7,870 nucleotides of DNA from Candidatus Krumholzibacteriota bacterium (GCA_030630165.1 DAOVNN010000128.1:1-7870); one strand, 5' to 3'. Shown: positions 1 to 6,834, counted from the first letter of the stretch. The notes: generated by a model not told the origin, from the sequence alone. Numbers and translations are program-made.

Positions 1-217
1 CCTGGCGAGTGTCGTTGCGGGGATGGCCGACGCGCCGGTCATCGCCGTTCCAACCAGCATAGGATACGGGGCGAGTTTCGGCGGGCTCGCGGCGCTGCTG
101 GCGATGCTTAACAGCTGCGCCGGCGGAGTCACCGTCGTCAACATAGACAACGGATTCGGCGCCGCATACGCAGCGGCGATCATTTGCCGAAAGATATATC
201 CGGATGAACAGGGGTAA
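1..217 (+). CDS. larB: LarB, pyridinium-3,5-biscarboxylic acid mononucleotide synthase (C-terminal part)
   Basis: This is the C-terminal 71 residues of LarB, read in frame from base 2 to the TAA at 215-217; the start lies outside the window. LarB is a cytoplasmic enzyme related to AIR carboxylase (PurE). It carboxylates nicotinic acid adenine dinucleotide and cleaves off AMP, the first step toward the nickel-pincer nucleotide (NPN) cofactor of lactate racemase. The visible part carries the glycine-rich signature of the family, PTSIGYGASFGG, then LLAMLNSCA and the terminal NIDNGFGAA motif, which I recognise as typical of LarB C-termini. A second TAA follows the stop directly, and larC starts at 221. 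The larC ribosome binding site (AGGGG, 210-214) lies inside the last larB codons, so the two genes are very likely co-transcribed and coupled. LarE, the sulfur transferase of the pathway, and the racemase LarA are not visible here. Confidence 0.92.
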   Translation, partial: LASVVAGMADAPVIAVPTSIGYGASFGGLAALLAMLNSCAGGVTVVNIDNGFGAAYAAAIICRKIYPDEQG

Positions 218-220
218 TAA

Positions 221-1513
221 ATGCCGAAAGCGGATAGAAAAACGAAGAACGCGAAAAGTGCCGGGCGCAGGAAGAAATCGATAGAGACGATCGTACTCGA
301 TCCCTCCCTTGGCTTGAGCGGCGACATGCTTCTGGGATGTCTCTTCGCGCTCGGAGCCGACAGGGGCGAGGTCGCAAGACAGATCGCGACGATGCCAGGA
401 CTCGAGAAATTCCATATTGTCTCGGGCAGAGTCAAGCGAAGGGGTGTGACCGCGGTGAGGGCGAGGGTAGTCTGTCCCGACAAGGCCAGACCGAGGGACC
501 TCAGGACGATCCTGTCTATGATAAGCAGGTCGAAGCTCGACAAGGACGTGAAGGAAGCGGCTTCGAAGGCATTTATCGTGCTTGGTAAGGCGGAGGGCAA
601 GATACACGGCGTTCCAACCGACCATGTACATTTCCACGAGGTCGGCGCCGTCGATTCGATCGTCGATATCGTAGGGACGGCGGTGGCGCTCTCCCTGCTG
701 GGGTTCCCGAAGCTCTACCACAGACCGTTCATACTGGGGAGCGGGACGATCACTTTTTCACATGGAACGCTTCCTCTTCCCGCACCAGCGACGCTCGAAG
801 TGCTGAAAGGGAGGACAATCTCTTTCGGTACTGCAGAGGGTGAGGTGGTCACGCCGACAGGCGCGGCTCTTGCCGTTGCACTTGCCGGCGAACTTCCTGC
901 AGACATGCCTCTTAACGTCGAGAAAGTCGTCTATTCTGCGGGAACCCGTGAAAAGGGAGGCGCACCGGGAATACTCCGCGCCGCGGCCTGCTCTGGACCG
1001 GATGTCTCCTCTGACGGGAGACAGGGAGGAGGCGGGACGGACGAACCGCGCGGACTTGTCACGATAATAAGGACGACTATCGATGATATGACACCCGAGC
1101 TGTTCGGGTACGTCCAGGAGAAGCTGCTCGAGGATGGAGCGCTCGATGTCTTCATGTCATCTGTAGCGATGAAGAAAAACCGTCCCGGCATACTTCTCAC
1201 GGTGCTGTGCCAGCCAGGTTCAGAGGAGAGACTCGTTGGAGCGCTTTTCAGGGAGACCACCACGATCGGTGTAAGGATCGGGTACGAGGAGCGAATCGAG
1301 TTGAAACGTTCCACCGCTCATGTCGACACGCCGTTCGGCCGGGTAGCGGTGAAACGCGCCTCCATTCCGGGAGGTGGCGTCAAGACCGCGCCTGAATATG
1401 AATCCTGCAGAAAAGCGGCGAAGAAGTACGGCGTGACAGTTCGAGAGGTATTCGAAGCCGCTACCGCTGCTTCCATCATGGGGAAAGTTAAAAAGGACGG
1501 AAAGAAGAAGTGA
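221..1513 (+). CDS. larC: LarC, nickel-insertion protein for the nickel-pincer nucleotide cofactor
   Basis: LarC is a cytoplasmic CTP-dependent cyclometallase that inserts nickel into the bis-thiocarboxylated pyridinium mononucleotide, completing the NPN cofactor. The 430-residue length suits a full LarC. Visible family motifs are LDPSLGLSGDM (26-36), the histidine-rich HVHFHEVGAVDSIVDIVG (135-152), and in the second half IDDMTPE (287-293), MKKNRPG (317-323), TTTIGVR (346-352) and PEYESC (391-396). A glycine-rich, low-conservation linker (about 257-276) separates the LarC1-like and LarC2-like halves. In Lactobacillus plantarum these halves are joined by programmed ribosomal frameshifting; here the reading frame is continuous. 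The ends are unusual: a lysine/arginine-rich N-terminal extension of about 20 residues before the first conserved strand, and a lysine-rich tail. The ATG at 221 has AGGGG six bases upstream. The stop overlaps the next start (GTGA, 1510-1513). Confidence 0.95.
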   Translation: MPKADRKTKNAKSAGRRKKSIETIVLDPSLGLSGDMLLGCLFALGADRGEVARQIATMPGLEKFHIVSGRVKRRGVTAVRARVVCPDKARPRDLRTILSMISRSKLDKDVKEAASKAFIVLGKAEGKIHGVPTDHVHFHEVGAVDSIVDIVGTAVALSLLGFPKLYHRPFILGSGTITFSHGTLPLPAPATLEVLKGRTISFGTAEGEVVTPTGAALAVALAGELPADMPLNVEKVVYSAGTREKGGAPGILRAAACSGPDVSSDGRQGGGGTDEPRGLVTIIRTTIDDMTPELFGYVQEKLLEDGALDVFMSSVAMKKNRPGILLTVLCQPGSEERLVGALFRETTTIGVRIGYEERIELKRSTAHVDTPFGRVAVKRASIPGGGVKTAPEYESCRKAAKKYGVTVREVFEAATAASIMGKVKKDGKKK

Positions 1514-2268
1514 ACCGTATTTACACTGCTATACTGCTCTCGACCCTTGCTGCCGCAATGGTTTCATGCGGCGGCGGAGGGAGGAAGAGCGTCAGTACCG
1601 GCGATCCAGCCAGCGTAGTCACTCACAAGGTTGTCCCCGGTGAGAGTTGGAAATCGATCTCGGAGGATTTCTATGGCTCTGCGGCCAGAGCCGAAGCACT
1701 CGCGGATTTCAACGGGGCGGACCCGGCTGTTTCGCCGTCCCCGGGGAAAGGCATCCGGATTCCGTTGTCTCCGAAGGATCTCGACATCCTCGACTCGAGG
1801 CTCGACGCGGCTGCGATCTACAACGAAGGGCTCGATCTCGCGGGAAAAGGCGACTATGCCGGTGCGGTCATTAAATTCAGGGAAGCCCTGGAGGAGGATA
1901 CGGATCTCCACGAAGCCTCGTTCAATCTCGCCGTCACCTATCAGAAGCTCGGGCTTCAGAGCAACGCAGAGACTGTTCTCGAGGATCTTGTTACGAAAGA
2001 GCCGGGAAACGCGGAGTATTACTTTGCTTTGGGCAATACGAGGTTCCACCAGGGTCATTACAGCAATGCGGCGAGAGCTTTCCGCTGGGCGCTCGATGTT
2101 GATCCGGGCCACCTGCAGTCGCTCTATGCCCTTGCTGTCTCACAGGAGAAGATGGGCGAGGAGTCGAAGGCGAAGGGGACCTGGAGGAAGTACCTCAAGC
2201 TCGATTCGGACAGCGAGTGGGCGGATGAAGCGAGAGCACGGCTTGAAACACTGGAAAAGAAGCAATAA
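1510..2268 (+). CDS. LysM and TPR repeat lipoprotein
   Basis: A 252-residue predicted lipoprotein starting at GTG within a 4-base GTGA overlap with larC, a layout typical of translational coupling. The N-terminus has a short basic-hydrophobic signal and a lipobox-like MVSC, giving Cys20 as the acylated residue, followed by a glycine run. Residues about 37-86 form a LysM domain, with the pattern HKVVPGESWKSIS, then a Y-G step, ALADFNG and a closing GIRIP; LysM domains bind the glycan strands of peptidoglycan. From about residue 97 to the end there are roughly four tetratricopeptide repeats, for example YNEGLDLAGKGDYAGAVIKF (104-123), then repeats near 136-168, 169-202 and 203-236. The likely role is a cell-wall-associated scaffold or assembly factor in the periplasm, with the TPRs binding a protein partner. 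No enzymatic motif is visible, and a link to nickel cofactor synthesis is not evident beyond position. Confidence 0.85.
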   Translation: MNRIYTAILLSTLAAAMVSCGGGGRKSVSTGDPASVVTHKVVPGESWKSISEDFYGSAARAEALADFNGADPAVSPSPGKGIRIPLSPKDLDILDSRLDAAAIYNEGLDLAGKGDYAGAVIKFREALEEDTDLHEASFNLAVTYQKLGLQSNAETVLEDLVTKEPGNAEYYFALGNTRFHQGHYSNAARAFRWALDVDPGHLQSLYALAVSQEKMGEESKAKGTWRKYLKLDSDSEWADEARARLETLEKKQ

Positions 2269-2284
2269 TTCAGGGACGCGATTC

Positions 2285-2290
2285 GGGGGA
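2285..2290 (+). promoter_or_regulatory. Ribosome binding site that decides the peptidase start
   Basis: GGGGGA lies six bases upstream of the ATG at 2297 and supports that codon as the start, rather than the GTG at 2294 (spacing only three) or any codon in the open frame that continues upstream through the LysM gene. Confidence 0.7.
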
Positions 2291-2296
2291 CTGGTG

Positions 2297-4030
2297 ATGA
2301 AGGGCCGGGTCGGGAATACGTTAATGATTCTGGGCGCCGCCGCGGCGGTTTTCAGTTCTTGCGGCAAGGATGTAGAAATGGATTTCGGAATGTTCGTCGA
2401 GAAACATATAGAAGAGGTGGCTTCTCTGGAGAAAGAAGGGTCACTCGCCTACTGGAAGGCCGCCATCAGCGGTGCGAAAGAGGATTTCAGGAAATACTCC
2501 GAGATCAGGCTCAAGATGGAGAAGATCTATTCCGACAAGGCCTCGTTCGAACTGGTCTGTGATGCGCGCAATTCCGGCAAGCTCAATGATCTTTCACTCA
2601 GGAGGATGGCGGATCTGCTGTACCTCAGATACCTCGGCAATCAGACTGATCCCCGTCTCCTCGAGAAGATCGTCGGCCTTTCCGGCAAGGTGGAGAACAG
2701 GTTCAACGTCTTCAGGGCTGTAGTCGACGGGGAGAAGCTGACGACGAACGATGTCTACTCGGTGCTTCGAGAGAGCAGGGACAACACACACCGCAGGGCA
2801 GTCTGGGAAGCGAGTAAAGCGGTCGGACAGGAGGTCATCGGTGACCTCCTCGAGCTCGTCCGTCTCCGTAACGAGATGGCAAGGGAGGCCGGGTTCGACA
2901 ACTACCATTCGATGTCGCTCGCACTCAGTGAGCAGGACGAGGAGAATCTCGCCACACTGTTCGATGAACTCGACGAACTTACCGCCGAGCCGTTCAGGCA
3001 GCTGAAGGAAGATATCGACAACGGACTCGCGAAAGAGTTCGGAATATCTCTGGAAGAGATTCGTCCATGGCATTTCAGCGATCCCTTCTTCCAGGAAGCG
3101 CCCGCCGGATATATGGCCGGACTCGATAGTTATTTCAGGGAGAAGGATATAGTCGCACTGGCGGCCGATTTCTACGAAAGCATCGGTATGCCGGTCGGCG
3201 ACGTTATAGAGGGATCCGACCTCTACGAAAAGGACGGCAAGAACCCCCATGCATTCTGCACCGATATAGACCGTGATGGCGACATCCGTGTGCTCTGTAA
3301 TGTGAAGGACAACGTCTACTGGATGGAGACGATGCTTCATGAGCTCGGCCATGCCGTGTATGACAAATACATAAAGCGTGAACTCCCGTGGCTGCTCAGG
3401 TCGTATCCGCATCTCGCCACGACGGAAGCGTCGGCGATGTATTTCGGCAGACTCGCGCAGGATCCCCGCTGGATAGGGGCTGCTCTGGGACTCGATGCCC
3501 GGGAGACCGGGAAACTGGCGCCGATGCTCGAGAAGTCGCTGAGATCGAGGCAGCTTATTTTCACTCGCTGGACGCAGGTGATGTTCAGGTTCGAAAGGGA
3601 ACTCTACAGGAATCCGGACGGCGATCTGAACACGATCTGGTGGGACCTCGTCGAGAAATACCAGCTGGTACGCCGACCCGAAGGACGCGACGAACCGGAC
3701 TGGGCGGCAAAGATACACATCGTCTCGAACCCCGTCTACTATCACAACTACATGCTTGGAGAGATGATCGCTTCGCAGCTTCACCATCATGTTCTGACAA
3801 AAATCGAGGGTGGCGCGGGCGAAAGTGGTATCTATGGTAATCTCGCTGTTGGCGAGTTCTTTCGCGACAAGGTGTACAGGCAGGGGAACATCTCTCCATG
3901 GACGGAGCATATCGAAAAGGTCACCGGCGAACCCCTCCAGGCGAAGTATTTCGTCGAGCAGTTCGTGGGGCTGAATGCGGGATGGAACGCTGGGCAGAAT
4001 GAAGGACAGAAGGTGGGGGGCACTGATTGA
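2297..4030 (+). CDS. Zinc metallopeptidase lipoprotein, M2/M3-type gluzincin
   Basis: A 577-residue predicted exported peptidase. The zinc site is HELGH at 348-352 with a downstream glutamate at 377 in TTEASAM, that is 25 residues after the second histidine. H-E-x-x-H plus a distant Glu defines gluzincins. The C-terminal PVYYHNYMLGEMIASQL (about 479-495) resembles the substrate-binding segment of M3 oligopeptidases and bacterial proteins annotated as M2 (ACE-like). The 25-residue spacing matches thimet-oligopeptidase-type M3 enzymes (ACE itself has 24), so I leave M2 versus M3 open. It likely cleaves short peptides. The start at 2297 gives a signal with FSSC at Cys22, suggesting lipid anchoring facing the periplasm; Phe at the -3 position is less usual in a lipobox. 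The same frame is open back to 1631, but that stretch overlaps the LysM gene and is arginine/serine-rich, as a shadow frame would be. The stop overlaps the next start (TTGA). Confidence 0.86.
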   Translation: MKGRVGNTLMILGAAAAVFSSCGKDVEMDFGMFVEKHIEEVASLEKEGSLAYWKAAISGAKEDFRKYSEIRLKMEKIYSDKASFELVCDARNSGKLNDLSLRRMADLLYLRYLGNQTDPRLLEKIVGLSGKVENRFNVFRAVVDGEKLTTNDVYSVLRESRDNTHRRAVWEASKAVGQEVIGDLLELVRLRNEMAREAGFDNYHSMSLALSEQDEENLATLFDELDELTAEPFRQLKEDIDNGLAKEFGISLEEIRPWHFSDPFFQEAPAGYMAGLDSYFREKDIVALAADFYESIGMPVGDVIEGSDLYEKDGKNPHAFCTDIDRDGDIRVLCNVKDNVYWMETMLHELGHAVYDKYIKRELPWLLRSYPHLATTEASAMYFGRLAQDPRWIGAALGLDARETGKLAPMLEKSLRSRQLIFTRWTQVMFRFERELYRNPDGDLNTIWWDLVEKYQLVRRPEGRDEPDWAAKIHIVSNPVYYHNYMLGEMIASQLHHHVLTKIEGGAGESGIYGNLAVGEFFRDKVYRQGNISPWTEHIEKVTGEPLQAKYFVEQFVGLNAGWNAGQNEGQKVGGTD

Positions 4031-4869
4031 TCTGGCTGCTTTCCGCCGCGCTCTGCTCGATATCAATAGCGGCAATACTCAAGATAAATGAAAGACGCGG
4101 AGGCGACAGGCTGCTCCTGGCGGGCGCCAATTATCTCTTTGCTTCCGTGCTCTCCTTCCTGATCCTCCGCGGCGGAATCGATATTCCTTCCACCTGGACC
4201 CTGATGCTCGGCGCCGTGACGGGTATCATCTACGTGCTCGGCTTTCTCCTTCTGATGGCAGGGATAGCCAGGGGACCGCTCGCGGTGCCGGTGACCGTCA
4301 TGCGGTTGTCCGTGGCAGTACCTGTGGTATTTGCGATCTTTTTCTGGAATGAGGTGCCGGGACCGTATCAGTGGGTCGGTCTCATGGCGGGAGCTTTTGC
4401 GATTGTTCTCTTCGGGCTGGGGATAAAGGCACAGGGTGGGGACAGACATACAGGAGCGGGATTCTGGCTGCTGATGCTCACAATGTTCGCAGTCATGGGA
4501 ACAGGTAATGTCCTGCTCAAGGCGTTCGGCGAGATGTCACCAGACTCTGAGAGGCTCGTATTCACTTTTCTTCTGTTCATATCCGCTACCGTGTTTACAT
4601 GGCTGGTCGTTCTTTTCAGGCGCGTCCCGTTCGACCGCTCAACATTTCTACTCGGACTCCTGCTGGGTGTGCCCAATCTGTTCAGCACTGTATTCACACT
4701 GCTGGCGCTTCGCGGAGTGCCGGCCTCGATAGCCTTTCCATTCATCAACCTTACCGTGATATTCGGATCGACTATACTTGCCCTCATTGCCTGGAAGGAA
4801 AAGCTCGGCCCGGTCGCGACGGTCGGCCTCGTCGTGGCGGCGCTGGCACTAATCCTCTTGTCGATGTAA
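4027..4869 (+). CDS. EamA/DMT-family transporter
   Basis: A 280-residue, very hydrophobic inner-membrane protein of the drug/metabolite transporter superfamily. About ten transmembrane helices can be drawn (near 2-20, 30-48, 57-79, 85-107, 114-133, 144-165, 177-197, 206-228, 233-254 and 262-280), in the classic two-times-five arrangement. Each half ends with the DMT-type signature: FFWNEVPGPYQWVGL (105-119) after helix 4, and IAWKEKLGPVATVGL (254-268) after helix 9. The substrate cannot be deduced; relatives export amino acids, nucleotide-related compounds or drugs. The start is TTG at 4027, overlapping the peptidase stop by four bases, with a purine-rich GGTGGGGGG (4012-4020) just upstream as ribosome binding site. 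No ATG near the N-terminus offers an alternative without losing helix 1. This is the last gene of the compact block; a 177-base gap follows. Confidence 0.9.
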   Translation: MIWLLSAALCSISIAAILKINERRGGDRLLLAGANYLFASVLSFLILRGGIDIPSTWTLMLGAVTGIIYVLGFLLLMAGIARGPLAVPVTVMRLSVAVPVVFAIFFWNEVPGPYQWVGLMAGAFAIVLFGLGIKAQGGDRHTGAGFWLLMLTMFAVMGTGNVLLKAFGEMSPDSERLVFTFLLFISATVFTWLVVLFRRVPFDRSTFLLGLLLGVPNLFSTVFTLLALRGVPASIAFPFINLTVIFGSTILALIAWKEKLGPVATVGLVVAALALILLSM

Positions 4870-4885
4870 CCTGTATAAATACAAT
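4858..4885 (+). promoter_or_regulatory. Possible sigma-70-type promoter for the secreted TPR gene
   Basis: TTGTCG (4858-4863, four of six consensus matches) and TACAAT (4880-4885, five of six) are separated by 16 bases. The -35 element would lie inside the last codons of the transporter gene. It would give a leader of about 155 bases before the ATG at 5047. The gap 4870-5046 also holds other AT-rich -10-like words (TATAAG 4929-4934, TATAGA 4971-4976) without good -35 partners. I see no convincing intrinsic terminator after the transporter, so read-through from the upstream genes is also possible. Confidence 0.25.
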
Positions 4886-5031
4886 ATGTTCGGGGGCTGG
4901 TCCCGGTCGCCGGAAGAAATTCTCGGGATATAAGAATAATTCTGCATGAATCAGCCGGTAGATGCGTTAGTATAGACAGAAGGCCGGTCACGGGTCGGCA
5001 TGTATTTTCAGTTGATACTGATGGGAAGATG

Positions 5032-5037
5032 AAAGGA
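5032..5037 (+). promoter_or_regulatory. Ribosome binding site that decides the TPR-protein start
   Basis: AAAGGA sits nine bases upstream of the ATG at 5047 and falls inside the codons that would be translated if the earlier in-frame ATG at 5029 were used. The ATG at 5029 has only GGGAAG pressed directly against it, so 5047 is preferred. Confidence 0.65.
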
Positions 5038-5046
5038 CACAGAGTA

Positions 5047-5754
5047 ATGAAGAAGGTTTTGATACTCGTCGTCGCAATAGCGATCCTTCTGCCTGGAGCG
5101 GCTTCAGCCAAAGAGCCGAGCCTTTTCAGCATCTACCTCAAGGACCGCACACCTGAGAATTTCCTCAAAGCTTTCGAACACTACGAAAGCCTCAGGGCTG
5201 ATACAGTCAATTACAGCGCGGCCTCGGTACTGGCTTATCTGAGTCTCATAGAACTCGAAAAGAACCTCGAGATCCTGGAAGAGAACAAGGCCGAGCTGAA
5301 AAATAAAACCATGTTCAGCTATGGAAACATCCTCCTCGAGCTCGGCAGGTACGACGAGTCGATCGCCATATACGATATGCTCAACGAGAAGAGCCCCAAG
5401 TGGTCATGCCCCTGGCGTCACAAGGGCGAGGCATACTGGAAGCATGGCGAGCTTGCCTCCGCCGTCATGGCCCTTAAAAAGGCTATCGAGACGCGCGAGA
5501 CACATTACGACGCATACGTGATGCTCGCCGATGTCTACAGGGACCTTGAAGAGTATGAGACAGCTCTCGAGACGCTCGAGAAGGGGCTGACTTATTACGG
5601 CAAGGATATCGAGGATCCGGAAGAGGAAGTTGCGAACATCGACGTTGCCTTCCTGCATCTCGACCTTTTAAAGAAGTGCGGCAAGAAGGCTGAGTACGAT
5701 GAAATGTTCGAGAAGTTGACGAAAATATATCCGGACGACGAACGTCTGAAATAA
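5047..5754 (+). CDS. Secreted tetratricopeptide-repeat protein
   Basis: A 235-residue protein predicted to be exported to the periplasm. Starting at 5047 gives a textbook cleavable signal peptide: two lysines, a hydrophobic core of about 15 residues and an AASA cleavage motif ending near residue 21. The body is helical, with charged and leucine-rich segments. Three clear TPR units are visible at about 88-121 (SYGNILLELGRYDESIAIYD), 122-155 and 156-187 (LADVYRDLEEYETALETLEK), with a less regular helical region before and after. TPRs act as protein-binding scaffolds; no catalytic motif is seen, so the function is unknown. An alternative start six codons upstream (5029) would put KGHRV before the signal peptide and is less likely. 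The gene stands apart from its neighbours: a 177-base gap upstream and a strong terminator downstream suggest a monocistronic unit. It does not closely resemble the other TPR protein in this window, which has a LysM domain and a lipobox. Confidence 0.82.
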   Translation: MKKVLILVVAIAILLPGAASAKEPSLFSIYLKDRTPENFLKAFEHYESLRADTVNYSAASVLAYLSLIELEKNLEILEENKAELKNKTMFSYGNILLELGRYDESIAIYDMLNEKSPKWSCPWRHKGEAYWKHGELASAVMALKKAIETRETHYDAYVMLADVYRDLEEYETALETLEKGLTYYGKDIEDPEEEVANIDVAFLHLDLLKKCGKKAEYDEMFEKLTKIYPDDERLK

Positions 5755-5780
5755 TAACCCACCTCAGCGGACCATGGTGG

Positions 5781-5821
5781 AAAAAGGGCGTGCCGGTCGG
5801 CGGTACGCCCTCTTTTTATTT
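5781..5821 (+). terminator. Strong rho-independent terminator after the TPR gene
   Basis: An 11-bp stem is formed by AGGGCGTGCCG (5785-5795) and CGGTACGCCCT (5801-5811), with one G-T wobble and a 5-base GTCGG loop, followed by CTTTTTATTT (5812-5821). A run of A precedes the stem (5781-5785), so the hairpin may also work weakly in the reverse direction. It lies 26 bases after the stop codon of the TPR gene. Confidence 0.93.
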
Positions 5822-5923
5822 GTTGCATTTTTATACATCGAGATGAGCTTATCGGTTACATTTGGATTGTATCTGTACATGATTCTTGCATAGGTTTATT
5901 GTAAATGTTGTGGCAAAGTCTTC

Positions 5924-5929
5924 AAGAGG
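5924..5929 (+). promoter_or_regulatory. Ribosome binding site that decides the SGNH-like lipoprotein start
   Basis: AAGAGG lies eight bases upstream of the ATG at 5938. The earlier in-frame ATG at 5905 has only a weak AGG upstream and would add eleven residues before a signal sequence that is complete without them. Confidence 0.6.
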
Positions 5930-5937
5930 CATACGAA

Positions 5938-6834
5938 ATGAGTAAAGCGGCTAAATACAAAACACTTGTGATTATTTCGGCTCTGACCGCCCTTTTGTTC
6001 CTGTCGTGCAGTTCCGACGATGCTTCGCCGACTTCGAATGGTGAAACCGAAGGAGGAGATGTCAGTATGACGATCGATCATGCATGCTGTGATATATCGG
6101 CTGTTCCGCGTTCGGCTATCCAGGGCGCCATTGACAATCTCCATATCGCTTACGGACATACATCTCACGGGAGCCAGTTGACGACCGGGATGGACGGACT
6201 GGCGGATTTCCTCGGTGACGACCTGTATAACTACAGCAACGGAGGTGCGGGCGGGACGCTCGACCTGCATGACTACGCATTCAATTCTTACGGCGCCTAC
6301 GATCTTGGCAGCGCCACATGGTCGGCTGCTACCCGGAGCTACCTCGATGCCAATCCTGACGTCAACGTGGTGATATGGTCGTGGTGCGGCCAGGTAAGCA
6401 CGGCAGACGCTTCCTATATGGACGCTTATCTCAGCTCCATGAACCAGCTGGAGGCCGACTATCCCGGCGTGATCTTCGTTTACATGACCGGTCATCTGGA
6501 CGGTTCCGGTGAGAGTGGCAATCTCCATCTAAGGAACGAGATGATCCGGTTGTATTGTGAAGCCAACGACAAGATACTCTATGACTTCGCAGACATCGAA
6601 TCGTACGATCCCGATGGAGCATACTACCTCGATATGGCTGCCAACGACGCCTGCGACTACGACAGTGACGGCAACGATTCCCGCGATTCGAACTGGGCAA
6701 TCAACTGGCAGGGCGCCAACGCCGACGAATGGTACAGCTGCACCTCGGCGCACAGCCAGCCGCTCAACGCGAATCGCAAGGCTTATGCTGCCTGGCACCT
6801 GTGGGCGAGGCTCGGAGGCTGGGACGGCGAGTGA
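5938..6834 (+). CDS. Predicted lipoprotein of an uncharacterised family with SGNH-hydrolase-like layout
   Basis: A 298-residue predicted lipoprotein. The signal sequence ends at FLSC with Cys24 as acylation site, followed by a polar Ser/Asp/Glu/Gly-rich tether to about residue 45. I do not recognise a named family with a known function. The conserved-looking elements fall in the order of an SGNH hydrolase: a strand then GHTSHGSQ (73-80, candidate nucleophile Ser76 or Ser79), NVVIWSWCGQ (143-152), VIFVYMTGH (178-186), a strand DKILYDFADIE (211-221), and near the end CTSAHSQPLN (268-277) with His272 where the catalytic histidine would be. This is inference from pattern, not a confirmed homology. 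Residues 240-250 (DYDSDGNDSRD) resemble a calcium-binding D-x-D-x-D-G loop. Six cysteines beyond Cys24 could form disulfides. The gene is flanked by a terminator upstream (5781-5821) and a terminator-like hairpin downstream (6868-6924), so it is probably transcribed alone. Bases 5822-5937 show no convincing promoter. Confidence 0.75.
   Translation: MSKAAKYKTLVIISALTALLFLSCSSDDASPTSNGETEGGDVSMTIDHACCDISAVPRSAIQGAIDNLHIAYGHTSHGSQLTTGMDGLADFLGDDLYNYSNGGAGGTLDLHDYAFNSYGAYDLGSATWSAATRSYLDANPDVNVVIWSWCGQVSTADASYMDAYLSSMNQLEADYPGVIFVYMTGHLDGSGESGNLHLRNEMIRLYCEANDKILYDFADIESYDPDGAYYLDMAANDACDYDSDGNDSRDSNWAINWQGANADEWYSCTSAHSQPLNANRKAYAAWHLWARLGGWDGE

Noticed and set aside
1564..2112. A 182-codon minus-strand frame inside the LysM-TPR gene
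   Set aside because: Shadow frame, antisense to a gene with recognisable domains, with no motif of its own.
1631..2296. In-frame upstream extension of the metallopeptidase to 799 residues
   Set aside because: The extension overlaps the LysM-TPR gene in another frame, is arginine/serine-rich and repetitive in composition, and bypasses a good ribosome binding site and lipoprotein signal at 2285-2297.
2594..4075. A 493-codon open frame on the minus strand opposite the metallopeptidase gene
   Set aside because: It lies antisense to a gene with clear catalytic motifs, its translation has no recognisable domain, and long antisense frames are expected from the codon bias of this GC-rich DNA.
4889..4912. 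Short GC-rich complementary words after the transporter gene as a terminator
   Set aside because: The possible stems are only three or four base pairs (such as CCGG-TCG-CCGG) and no T-tract follows.
4368..5132. A 254-codon minus-strand frame covering the end of the transporter gene and the following gap
   Set aside because: It overlaps two well-supported plus-strand genes, its translation has no recognisable domain, and I noticed no convincing ribosome binding site for it.
5759..5780. CCACC and GGTGG as an extra hairpin before the main terminator
   Set aside because: Only five base pairs with a 12-base loop, and the strong terminator beside it explains the region.
5896..6528. A 210-codon minus-strand frame opposite the SGNH-like lipoprotein
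   Set aside because: The plus-strand frame has a lipoprotein signal, a ribosome binding site and coherent strand-helix motifs; the antisense product has none of these.
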